From CAZHBD01 sp964530555 (GTDB taxonomy: Bacteria > Patescibacteriota > Saccharimonadia > Saccharimonadales > AWTP1-31), in assembly GCA_964530555.1 (NCBI GenBank), contig CAZHBD010000020.1:1-14533 (forward strand): a DNA stretch of 14,533 bases, written 5' to 3'. The notes under the pieces were generated by a model. The model saw only the letters and a program-made list of their open reading frames with translations, did no database searches and was not told the DNA's origin. The first letter of the stretch is position 1; each line of letters starts with the position of its first letter. Positions 7,116 through 13,136 of the stretch are shown piece after piece. Both the position numbers and the translations under genes were made by a program.

Positions 7116-7616
7116 TTAACTATCGAGTGAAACCACTGCACCGATAAGGAGTAATAGGCCAGCGCTGGCGAGTGCTGCGGCTGGCTGAAGCGCTTCTGAA
7201 TCGTTAAAGTCGTTGCCGTCACGGAGCAGCTGTTCAATGTGAGTCTTGAGCTGATCGGCTGAAGGTAAGGTAACTGTTAAAACACTCGTCTCGTAGCTTA
7301 CCAGTGCACCGTCGGGTGCGCTAATGCTGGGCGCGGTGGGTCTCTCGGAAGGAATAATATCTGAACAAGCATTGCCGACCTGCAGCGACAGATGATTGAG
7401 CGACAGGGTTCGTCCTAATAGATTGTGTGCCGCCAGCTGATTACGACAAGCCCTCAAGGCTTTGGCGTCTGCCAATGCCTCGGCATTGTGTTGACGTTCG
7501 TTATTAATGCCCTGCTTCAACCCAATGAGCCCCGGAATGATTACGCAGCCCGCAGCGGCAACACCGGCACAGGCGGTTCGGGCAGTACTACGCAATCGAC
7601 TCTGAAGCTCGGACAT
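7116..7616 (-). CDS. Unknown two-helix membrane protein with C-x26-C pair (paralogue of 12462-13058)
   Basis: A 166-residue protein of no family I know. A short basic N-terminus (MSELQSRLRSTARTA) is followed by a membrane helix at about 14-34 and a hydrophilic central domain (~35-144). A second helix lies at ~145-163, with a four-residue end. The N-terminus should be inside and the centre outside. The centre has C57 and C84 (C-x26-C), a Pro/Ser/Ala-rich loop and 'LPSA' at 117-120; C16 and C24 lie in or near helix 1. The same layout and several matching residues occur in the protein at 12462-13058, which supports this being a real gene. The start has no clear Shine-Dalgarno sequence. It may be co-transcribed with the gene ending at 7692 (75-base gap), and it converges on the PilX-like gene. 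Confidence 0.72.
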   Translation of the reverse strand: MSELQSRLRSTARTACAGVAAAGCVIIPGLIGLKQGINNERQHNAEALADAKALRACRNQLAAHNLLGRTLSLNHLSLQVGNACSDIIPSERPTAPSISAPDGALVSYETSVLTVTLPSADQLKTHIEQLLRDGNDFNDSEALQPAAALASAGLLLLIGAVVSLDS

Positions 7617-7691
7617 AGTCAGATTTAACGGGAGAACGACCTAGAAGGCAAGCAAAAACAAAAAACAAAGGCCTGATATTAGCAATGCCCG

Positions 7692-8051
7692 TTAAGCTTC
7701 TGATCGATACTTAACATCGGTATTAAAATTACCATCTTTTAAAATAGTAACTTGCAGACTTGCAATGTGGTGCTTAGCTGGAAGTGATGCAACGGGCATG
7801 GTGAGCTTGTTGAGTGCTTCAATAAGGTCGCCCGAGGGTACTTTTAGCTCGCTGTTGACTGTTAAATTTTTAATGCGCTCCACCGCTTGTTCACTGTCAA
7901 GCTCAAGCTGCACTGAAAGCTCGCCACCCGGCTGATTGCCTATGGTGCCCAGATAAAGAACTCTAGGAACCTCAACTATCAGATGTTGGATGTAGGCTTG
8001 CGCCTGTCCGTCGTCTGAAGTATTTTGAGGTGTTTTTTTTCGCCCAAACAT
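7692..8051 (-). CDS. Small cytoplasmic protein of unknown function
   Basis: A 119-residue soluble protein with no signal peptide or membrane helix. It starts 'MFGRKKTPQN', a basic, probably flexible head. An alpha/beta body follows, with hydrophobic strands 'HLIVEVPRVLYLGTI', 'ELSVQLEL' and a C-terminal 'ASLQVTILKDGNFNTDVKY'. That last strand pair faintly recalls small SUKH- or YezG-type folds, but this is too weak to name it. The ATG at 8051 is chosen over an in-frame ATG at 8096, because the longer version would translate through a terminator hairpin and an extended -10 box. The -10 ends six bases before this ATG and there is no ribosome site, so the mRNA is probably leaderless. It may share a transcript with the gene at 7116-7616. 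Confidence 0.72.
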   Translation of the reverse strand: MFGRKKTPQNTSDDGQAQAYIQHLIVEVPRVLYLGTIGNQPGGELSVQLELDSEQAVERIKNLTVNSELKVPSGDLIEALNKLTMPVASLPAKHHIASLQVTILKDGNFNTDVKYRSEA

Positions 8052-8057
8052 GCTCGA

Positions 8058-8066
8058 AGTATAACA
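8058..8066 (-). promoter_or_regulatory. Extended -10 promoter giving a leaderless mRNA
   Basis: The complement reads TGTTATACT, identical to the pilM promoter element. Exactly six bases separate its end from the ATG at 8051, so the expected transcription start is the A of the start codon. The sequence a -35 would occupy lies in the loop and arm of the upstream terminator and does not match the consensus. Confidence 0.6.
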
Positions 8067-8070
8067 CAAT

Positions 8071-8100
8071 AAAAATGGGGGTTTTGTAACCCCCATTTTT
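8071..8100 (-). terminator. Intrinsic terminator of the major pilin gene (symmetrical, potentially bidirectional)
   Basis: A perfect 11-bp inverted repeat (AAAAATGGGGG / CCCCCATTTTT) around an eight-base loop lies 20 bases after the pilin stop. The A and T arms supply a U-tract on either strand. It separates the strongly expressed pilin transcript from the promoter of the next gene, only five bases beyond. Confidence 0.88.
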
Positions 8101-8119
8101 TAGCTCCAAGGCGAACTAA

Positions 8120-8569
8120 TTAGTTTAGGTTGCTCTTGGTGAACGTACCACCACCTTCGTAAGTTGCAGTTAGGGTGTACTTCGCACAGTCCTTAGCGCT
8201 GTTGTCGCAAGCGGTGTCGTCGCTTGCTTGAACGTCGTAGCTATACGCGTTAGCTGCCGCTGAAGCAACCAGTGTTTGCGCTGCACCCTTTGGATCCTTC
8301 AAGGCTTCGGGGTCAAGGCCCTTCATGTTGCTGGCGCGCCATGACGAGTCATTAAGATTATCGAGCGTTGGATACTTACCATTTTGTGCGTAGTAAGCTT
8401 CAATTTGACCGTGCAACGCCTTGACATCGGTTTGCCGCTCGGTGTTACGAGCTTTTTGCTGGATGCCGGTAAAGGTAGTGATGACCAAAGCAGCCAAAAT
8501 ACCGATTACGACAATTACGATCAAAAGTTCCACAATGGTGAAACCTTGTTCTTTACGTTTTAGAGTCAT
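8120..8569 (-). CDS. Type IV pilin (prepilin), probable major pilin
   Basis: A 149-residue prepilin of ordinary length. The leader MTLKRKEQG is followed by 'FTIVELLIVIVVIGILAAL'; cleavage is expected after G9, with Glu at +5 (E14). The amphipathic helix continues through 'QQKARNTERQTDVKALHGQIEAYYAQNGKYP', a pattern common to PulG/PilA-like pilins. A short globular domain ends with a C121/C128 pair that could close a D-region-like loop. The start is the ATG at 8569 directly before the leader. The longer frame to 8638 adds residues with no support and overlaps the -10 box. A near-consensus promoter, a strong Shine-Dalgarno sequence, a single-gene unit and a strong terminator all point to high expression. 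This is why it is called the major pilin. Confidence 0.93.
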   Translation of the reverse strand: MTLKRKEQGFTIVELLIVIVVIGILAALVITTFTGIQQKARNTERQTDVKALHGQIEAYYAQNGKYPTLDNLNDSSWRASNMKGLDPEALKDPKGAAQTLVASAAANAYSYDVQASDDTACDNSAKDCAKYTLTATYEGGGTFTKSNLN

Positions 8570-8579
8570 GAGGACCCAC

Positions 8580-8585
8580 CCTCCT
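8580..8585 (-). promoter_or_regulatory. Strong Shine-Dalgarno sequence of the pilin gene
   Basis: The complement carries AGGAGG within AAGGAGGG, ten bases before the ATG at 8569. It is among the strongest ribosome sites in the window and fixes the start immediately before the prepilin leader. Confidence 0.8.
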
Positions 8586-8627
8586 TGTTTAGTTGTTTTA
8601 GTTAGAGCTTTAAAGCATCTAGCTTTG

Positions 8628-8655
8628 ATTATAAGCATAAGTAATTAGTAGTCAA
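8628..8655 (-). promoter_or_regulatory. Near-consensus sigma-70-type promoter of the major pilin
   Basis: On the complement, TTGACT (8655-8650) and TATAAT (8633-8628) are separated by 16 bases. This is the best minus-strand promoter in the window. Transcription should begin near 8621, giving a leader of about 50 bases. Confidence 0.8.
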
Positions 8656-8705
8656 TAGCTTATGTGCAGCGTAACGTTGAGAGAAAACGCGAGGTTGTAG
8701 CTGGC

Positions 8706-8734
8706 TTGACTTCCATACTCGGTAGGCGGATAAT
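8706..8734 (+). promoter_or_regulatory. Sigma-70-type promoter of the prepilin-like gene at 8766
   Basis: TTGACT (8706-8711) and GATAAT (8729-8734) are separated by exactly 17 bases. Transcription should begin near 8741, about 25 bases before the ATG. It is divergent from the pilin promoter in the same 196-base gap. Confidence 0.75.
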
Positions 8735-8755
8735 GCCCTTAAACATAAGAAGAAA

Positions 8756-8760
8756 AAGGA
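8756..8760 (+). promoter_or_regulatory. Ribosome binding site deciding the start of the prepilin-like gene
   Basis: AAGGA five bases before the ATG at 8766 supports this start. The upstream in-frame start at 8664 is excluded because it lies before the promoter. Confidence 0.65.
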
Positions 8761-8765
8761 AGCAT

Positions 8766-9374
8766 ATGAAACTACACACAAAAGTAAACACCAAAGGCTT
8801 TGCGGCGCTCGAGACGCTGCTGGTGGTAGGTGTAGTGGGCATTGTCGCCTTCACTGCGTGGTTTGTGGTAAAGAACCGAGATTCCGCTAACAAACAGTAT
8901 GACAAGATTGCTAACAGCGATAACGCTATCACAGTCAATGGAAACGTCAGCAAGAAGGTGGTTAAGCTTGAAGCCTCAGAAATTGCCAAGCTTAAAGAAA
9001 CGCCAACCAAGTCAACGCCTGTCGCCTCGAACCCCACTAGCTCTACCCCCTCTAAATCGACTACGACGAGTCAAGCTAATACCAGCCCGGCAGCTCCTAC
9101 TGCGAGTGCGCCAAGCTATTCGATTACTATTTCGGCAGACGGTTGTACTGTGTCTGGTTACAGCACTGCCGGGAACCATATCGAAATAGGAGCTTTCTCG
9201 AGCAATAAAGGCGGTTCCGTGGTTTATGACTTTAGTACGAACGAAACCATAACCAAGTCATCTGGTGGCTTTAAGGGCATGACTGCCTACGGCAAGACAA
9301 TTGACGCTAATGGGGTAACACTGGCCTATCACTCAGCTACCATTACCGCAGACAGTTGCCCGGCAGCTGGCTAG
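8766..9374 (+). CDS. Prepilin-like secreted/membrane-anchored protein with Ser/Thr/Pro linker
   Basis: A 202-residue protein. Its N-terminus 'VNTKGFAALETLLVVGVVG' is prepilin-like: cleavage is expected after G11, with Glu at +5 (E16) and a membrane helix at about 12-36. A charged segment (to ~78) is followed by a Ser/Thr/Pro/Ala-rich linker (~79-116) and a C-terminal beta-rich domain (~117-200). That domain has one cysteine near each end (C127, C198), which could tie it together. The layout of anchor, stalk and small exposed domain is unlike a fibre-forming pilin, which has a continuous helix into a globular head. Short proteins with a 'GFxALE' anchor are, to my knowledge, common in Saccharibacteria, where their roles are unknown. 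It has its own promoter and ribosome site, and its stop lies four bases from the convergent pilC stop with no visible terminator. Confidence 0.85.
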   Translation: MKLHTKVNTKGFAALETLLVVGVVGIVAFTAWFVVKNRDSANKQYDKIANSDNAITVNGNVSKKVVKLEASEIAKLKETPTKSTPVASNPTSSTPSKSTTTSQANTSPAAPTASAPSYSITISADGCTVSGYSTAGNHIEIGAFSSNKGGSVVYDFSTNETITKSSGGFKGMTAYGKTIDANGVTLAYHSATITADSCPAAG

Positions 9375-9378
9375 GTCG

Positions 9379-10596
9379 TTAATTCGACTGGATATTCTTA
9401 CTAAGATTTGCTATTGGTCCCATAACACTGGCGGCGATCAAGCCGACTGCAGCGCCCAATACAATAATCATCAAAGGTTCGATGATTGAGGCTAGGCTGT
9501 CGATGAGCACTGAGACTTCTTCTTCATAGAAATCAGCTACCTTAACCAAAATTTCATCAATCTTGCCGGTTTCTTCCCCAACAGCCAACATCTGCCCAAC
9601 AATCGGAGGGAAGTGCTTGCTCTTGCTGAGCGGCTCCGACAGTTGCTTGCCGTTGCGTACTTCTTTGGCGGCCTCTTTGAGCTCAGCCTCGATTACCTTG
9701 TTGCCCATGGCTCCGCCAGTTACTTCTAAAGCATCAAGTACGCTGACGCCAGCCGACATTAGCGAGGCAAAGGTACGTGCGAAGCGCGCAACGGCCACTT
9801 TGGTAATGACGGTTTTGATGACCGGCGCTTTGAGTAATAGGGCATGTAGTTGGTATTTGCCTTTGGCGGTGTGTACATAACGATTGAGCAGAAAGAGGGC
9901 CCCACCAAAAACAATGGCGATAAGTAGTATATAGTGCTGCACAAAATCGCTGACGCCCAGCAGAAATCTTGTATAAATTGGCAGCTGCGCATTGGCCCCA
10001 CCAAGATCTTGCATAATCTTACTAATTTTCGGAATGACAAATAGCATGATCCCAAAAAAAGCGATGACCGTAACAGTCAGAATGACAACTGGATACGTCA
10101 TAGCGCTACGAACCTTCTTGCGTATACTGGCCTCTTGCTCTACCTGAGCCGCCAGACGCTTGAGAATCTCGTCCAAGATGCCACCGGTTTCACCAGCCTT
10201 GACCATATTGATATAAACGTCGGAAAACACTTCAGGGAACTTTGCGAACGAATCACCAAGCGGGCTACCGGCTTGCACGTCTTTGCCAATCTCACCGATA
10301 ATTTGTGCAAACTGCGGGCTGTCAGCCTGGTTTTGCAAGGTGTTAATAGCGCGGTCCAACGGCACGCCAGCGGAGATCATCGTGGAAAGTTGTCTAGTGA
10401 AGACTACTAACTCCTTTTGTTTGACTTTGGGCTTTAAGAACCCGAAGCGTTTCTTGTTCTTAGCTCGTTCGGGTTTTACGACTAGTGGCCGCAAGCCTTG
10501 GTGATGCAGGCTTTGTAGGGCTGCTTCTTTGCTGGCGGCTTCGATTTGGCCGCGAATCGTTCGATCATCTTTGGTTGCAGTATAACTAAATAACAT
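9379..10596 (-). CDS. pilC: Type IV pilus inner-membrane platform protein PilC (GspF family)
   Basis: A 405-residue polytopic protein of normal family length. The N-terminal ~60 residues include the usual 'FSYTATKDDRTIRGQIEA' start. Two T2SSF domains follow, each opening with the repeat signature: 'FTRQLSTMISAGVPL' (66-80) and 'FARTFASLMSAGVSV' (272-286). Each also contains the 'GETGG'/'GEETGK' motif (135-139 and 340-345). Membrane helices lie at about 168-189, 220-240 and 372-395. PilC is the membrane base on which PilB acts to add pilin subunits. Its ATG overlaps the pilB stop by one base (TAATG), so the ATPase and its platform are probably translationally coupled. Confidence 0.97.
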   Translation of the reverse strand: MLFSYTATKDDRTIRGQIEAASKEAALQSLHHQGLRPLVVKPERAKNKKRFGFLKPKVKQKELVVFTRQLSTMISAGVPLDRAINTLQNQADSPQFAQIIGEIGKDVQAGSPLGDSFAKFPEVFSDVYINMVKAGETGGILDEILKRLAAQVEQEASIRKKVRSAMTYPVVILTVTVIAFFGIMLFVIPKISKIMQDLGGANAQLPIYTRFLLGVSDFVQHYILLIAIVFGGALFLLNRYVHTAKGKYQLHALLLKAPVIKTVITKVAVARFARTFASLMSAGVSVLDALEVTGGAMGNKVIEAELKEAAKEVRNGKQLSEPLSKSKHFPPIVGQMLAVGEETGKIDEILVKVADFYEEEVSVLIDSLASIIEPLMIIVLGAAVGLIAASVMGPIANLSKNIQSN

Positions 10597-12380
10597 TATG
10601 ATTCCGCCGTTACTCTCAGGACTTCTTCAAGTGAGGTGATACCCCGCAGCACTTTTACTAGACCATCGTTCTGCATGGTAACCATCCCCTCAGTAATGCT
10701 CTGAGTTTGGATATCTTCGCTAGTGCCGCGTTTAACGATCATGCTTTGAACAGCAGAAGAATTATCAAGCACTTCGTAGATGCCAATTCGTCCGCTATAA
10801 CCCGTGTGGTTGCACTGGTCACAGCCCTCTTCGGACGGTTGCCATAGAGTGACGATTTGCTGGTCTGTCGTACTTAGGTCGCTATCAGCACCAATACCGC
10901 CCTTTTGAGCATCTACTTCAAGCTGGTGCAGTCGCAGCATAGTGTCAGGCTCGTGAATGTGAAAAACACTCTCTAATTGTTGTAAGATTGCCTCGTCTGG
11001 TTGTAGTGTGTGTCGACAATGCATGCACAGTTTTCTTACCAGACGCTGTCCGACCACAGCACGTACAGTACTGGCAATCAGGAAGGGCTCGATCTGCATG
11101 TCTAATAAGCGGGGTAAACAAGTGGCTGCGTTGTTGGTATGCAGGGTGCTGAATACCAGATGCCCGGTTAAGGCGGCTTGTACTGCCAAGTTAGCAGTTT
11201 CGCTGTCGCGAATTTCTCCAACCATAATGACGTTTGGGTCTTGGCGGAGCAGGGCTCGTAAACCAGCAACAAAGGTCATATGGGCGGCGGGATTGATTTG
11301 GGTCTGGTTGGCGCCCGGAATGCGGTATTCGACCGGATCTTCAATAGTTGATATATTGACGCTCGGTTTGTTGAGTTGGCTGAGCACGCTAAACAAAGTG
11401 GTTGATTTGCCTGAACCGGTTGGGCCGGTAACCAAAACCATGCCATGGGGTTGAGCGAGCGCATGCTCAATATCGGCCAGCGATTTGCCCCAGAAACCAA
11501 GCTCTTGCAGGGTCGATGGTTTGGCAGATTCGTTCAAAATACGAATAGCCACTTTTTCACCGTCGACAATCGGCAGTGTAGAGACGCGCAGAGCGTAGAC
11601 TTGGCCGCCAGACTCGATCTTGAAGCGGCCGTCCTGCGGGGCGCGACGCTCATCAATTTTAAGATTGCTGAGGATTTTGATACGTGACACAAGCGCACCA
11701 AGGACTTTTTTTGGCAACTTATTTGCTTCACGCAAGATTCCATCAACTCGGTAACGGACTAGCACAAAGTTTTCTCGAGGCTCAATATGAATGTCGCTAG
11801 CTCGAGCTTTGATAGCGTATTCAATGAGCAGATTGACGGTTTGGGCTATAGGACTATCTTCGGCTAGATCTTCTTCGCTTACTGTCTCGGGCTCTTCCTC
11901 GGTGCTTGGTTCGGCTGAGATCACTTTGGTTAGTTCACTACCAATGTTTTCGCGGTACTGGTCGAGCGCTGCAGCAATGGCGCTGCTGGTGGCAATGTTA
12001 ACTTTGACATCCTGCCCCAGTGTTTTGCGTAAAAAGTTTATGGCCTGAATATCATCTGGGTCTTCCATGGCCACCAGTTTACTGCCATCCTGTGCGGCGC
12101 CAAGATATACGGCATGATACTGGCGCGCAATGCGTTCTGGTAGTTGCCGCATTGCTTCGCGCCCTTCAGGTGTTGTGGGGATATCGACGTATGGGACGTC
12201 GATCTCTTTGGCATAGAGTTTTGTCAGGCTCTCTTCGCTTACCAGGTTGCTGCTGACGACCAAATCTTGCAATGGCTTCTTTTCGGCCTGTTCTTGTTCG
12301 CGGAGGCTAGCGATCTGTTGATCAGTCGCGACTTTTGCGCCACGTAGTAGCTTCTCCACCAAAGCATCTGATATTCGCAT
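10596..12380 (-). CDS. pilB: Type IV pilus assembly ATPase PilB (GspE family)
   Basis: A 594-residue cytoplasmic hexameric ATPase that powers pilus extension. Visible parts are an N-terminal MshEN-like domain (~1-145), then an acidic linker (~155-175). The N2 domain has 'ASDIHIEP' and the Arg-rich 'DERRAPQDGR'. Motor motifs follow: Walker A 'GPTGSGKST' (319-327), Asp box 'TIEDPVEYRIPG', Walker B 'LLRQDPNVIMVGEIRD', and His box 'GHLVFSTLHTNNA'. The zinc-binding tetracysteine is present as CMHC and CDQC, but 64 residues separate the pairs, about twice the spacing I recall in GspE. The ATG at 12380 is preferred to the in-frame ATG at 12392, because the latter overlaps the TATAAT box. It is the first gene of pilB-pilC. 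Confidence 0.96.
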   Translation of the reverse strand: MRISDALVEKLLRGAKVATDQQIASLREQEQAEKKPLQDLVVSSNLVSEESLTKLYAKEIDVPYVDIPTTPEGREAMRQLPERIARQYHAVYLGAAQDGSKLVAMEDPDDIQAINFLRKTLGQDVKVNIATSSAIAAALDQYRENIGSELTKVISAEPSTEEEPETVSEEDLAEDSPIAQTVNLLIEYAIKARASDIHIEPRENFVLVRYRVDGILREANKLPKKVLGALVSRIKILSNLKIDERRAPQDGRFKIESGGQVYALRVSTLPIVDGEKVAIRILNESAKPSTLQELGFWGKSLADIEHALAQPHGMVLVTGPTGSGKSTTLFSVLSQLNKPSVNISTIEDPVEYRIPGANQTQINPAAHMTFVAGLRALLRQDPNVIMVGEIRDSETANLAVQAALTGHLVFSTLHTNNAATCLPRLLDMQIEPFLIASTVRAVVGQRLVRKLCMHCRHTLQPDEAILQQLESVFHIHEPDTMLRLHQLEVDAQKGGIGADSDLSTTDQQIVTLWQPSEEGCDQCNHTGYSGRIGIYEVLDNSSAVQSMIVKRGTSEDIQTQSITEGMVTMQNDGLVKVLRGITSLEEVLRVTAES

Positions 12381-12390
12381 AGTTAATCTC

Positions 12391-12396
12391 ATTATA
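12391..12396 (-). promoter_or_regulatory. -10 box of pilB-pilC, very close to the start codon
   Basis: The complement reads TATAAT, ten bases before the ATG at 12380. Transcription should begin near 12384, leaving a leader of only about four bases and no room for a ribosome site. No good -35 is visible. Confidence 0.55.
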
Positions 12397-12431
12397 GAGC
12401 ATAAGCAGTTCTAAGTGTGAGTAAATACGTA

Positions 12432-12437
12432 TATACT
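12432..12437 (+). promoter_or_regulatory. -10 box of the gene at 12462
   Basis: TATACT lies 24 bases before the ATG, with expected transcription start near 12444 and a leader of about 18 bases. It is divergent from the pilB -10, with 35 bases between the two boxes, and lacks a good -35. Confidence 0.5.
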
Positions 12438-12450
12438 GGCAGCGTTGATT

Positions 12451-12455
12451 GGGAG
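12451..12455 (+). promoter_or_regulatory. Ribosome binding site of the gene at 12462
   Basis: GGGAG lies six bases before the ATG at 12462. It rules out the in-frame ATG at 12417, which lies upstream of the -10 box. Confidence 0.7.
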
Positions 12456-12461
12456 AACTGT

Positions 12462-13058
12462 ATGACTGAAATTGCTTTGCGAGGTGAGCAGAGAAAGAAT
12501 AATGCCAACAAAGTGCGTAGACGCTACGTCGGACGAGGTGCGTTGGCTGGTATGCTGTTGGGTGGTTTTTCTTTTGGGGTCATGGGGTTGTTGCTTGGGG
12601 CGGGTGATGCGGCCGATACAGCTAATGATGCCCGCGCTCAACTTACTCAGCTGGATCGTTGCGAAAAAGCTGTAACACGCGCTGAATTACAAGGGAAAAA
12701 GCTTCCATTCCATCTAGTACCTGAGCTCGTCCTCAAAGCTTGTAGCTTGCAAGCTGATCTCAGTGCAGTTAGTGATCAGCTGAGCCAGGCCGAGGGGGCA
12801 TTTGAAGATTCGGCAACTGTAGCACCGGGTTTCACGGTTAGTGTTCAATCTGACCTCAACCTACAAATGCCGTCAGCGGCGGTCTTTGACTCTCTGCGCG
12901 CTGATCTAAAAGGGGATATACCAGATAGAGGTAGCTTCAACTGGGCAATGTTAATTGCAGAAGGGACTCTTGGTCTAGTTGGAGGTGCTGCCATTGGCAC
13001 CGTTGTTTCTGCCTCCTCCCCTAGTGCTCCGAAGGCACAAAGCGATAGCCATAAGTAA
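12462..13058 (+). CDS. Unknown two-helix membrane protein with C-x26-C pair (paralogue of 7116-7616)
   Basis: A 198-residue protein of no family I recognise. The N-terminus is strongly basic (RKNNANKVRRRYVGR). A Gly-rich membrane helix lies at ~24-47, a hydrophilic central domain at ~48-158, a second helix at ~160-183, and a short polar tail ends the protein. Charge predicts both ends inside and the centre outside. The centre carries C67 and C94 (C-x26-C), likely a disulfide, then an alpha-helical acidic stretch and 'MPSA' at 136-139. The protein at 7116-7616 shares this layout. The start is fixed by GGGAG six bases upstream. It is divergent from pilB across an 81-base gap and precedes recA by 78 bases, but recA has its own promoter. 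A link to the pilus is suggested only by location. Confidence 0.83.
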   Translation: MTEIALRGEQRKNNANKVRRRYVGRGALAGMLLGGFSFGVMGLLLGAGDAADTANDARAQLTQLDRCEKAVTRAELQGKKLPFHLVPELVLKACSLQADLSAVSDQLSQAEGAFEDSATVAPGFTVSVQSDLNLQMPSAAVFDSLRADLKGDIPDRGSFNWAMLIAEGTLGLVGGAAIGTVVSASSPSAPKAQSDSHK

Positions 13059-13076
13059 TTTTCTTACAGCCAAGCT

Positions 13077-13085
13077 TGCTATACT
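13077..13085 (+). promoter_or_regulatory. Extended -10 promoter of recA
   Basis: TGCTATACT is a TGn extended -10 element with expected transcription start near 13092, giving a leader of about 45 bases. It matches the pilM and 8051 promoters in eight of nine positions. No SOS/LexA-type palindrome is seen around it. Confidence 0.6.
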
Positions 13086-13123
13086 ATATGTAGATACTGA
13101 TGGGCAGCTAACAGGGTAACCAC

Positions 13124-13130
13124 GGGGAGG
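13124..13130 (+). promoter_or_regulatory. Ribosome binding site of recA
   Basis: GGGGAGG lies six bases before the recA ATG. It is a strong site and confirms the start. Confidence 0.75.
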
Positions 13131-13136
13131 TGTACT

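Noticed and set aside
7617..7640. TTAAAT six bases before the ATG at 7616 as another leaderless promoter
   Set aside because: It lacks the conserved A at the second -10 position and has no TG extension or -35. Co-transcription from 8058-8066 is equally likely.
8664..8765. In-frame N-terminal extension of the prepilin-like gene to an ATG at 8664
   Set aside because: It lies upstream of the TTGACT/GATAAT promoter and would place a charged 34-residue segment before the prepilin leader. The ATG at 8766 has its own ribosome site.
11008..11454. 148-codon open frame on the plus strand inside pilB
   Set aside because: It lies entirely antisense to the conserved motor motifs of pilB, has no family-like features and is explained as a shadow of that gene.
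13059..13136. SOS/LexA operator upstream of recA
   Set aside because: No palindrome of the Gram-positive (CGAAC...GTTCG) or E. coli (CTGT...ACAG) type is visible. The CAAGCTTG palindrome at 13071-13078 is a short chance match.
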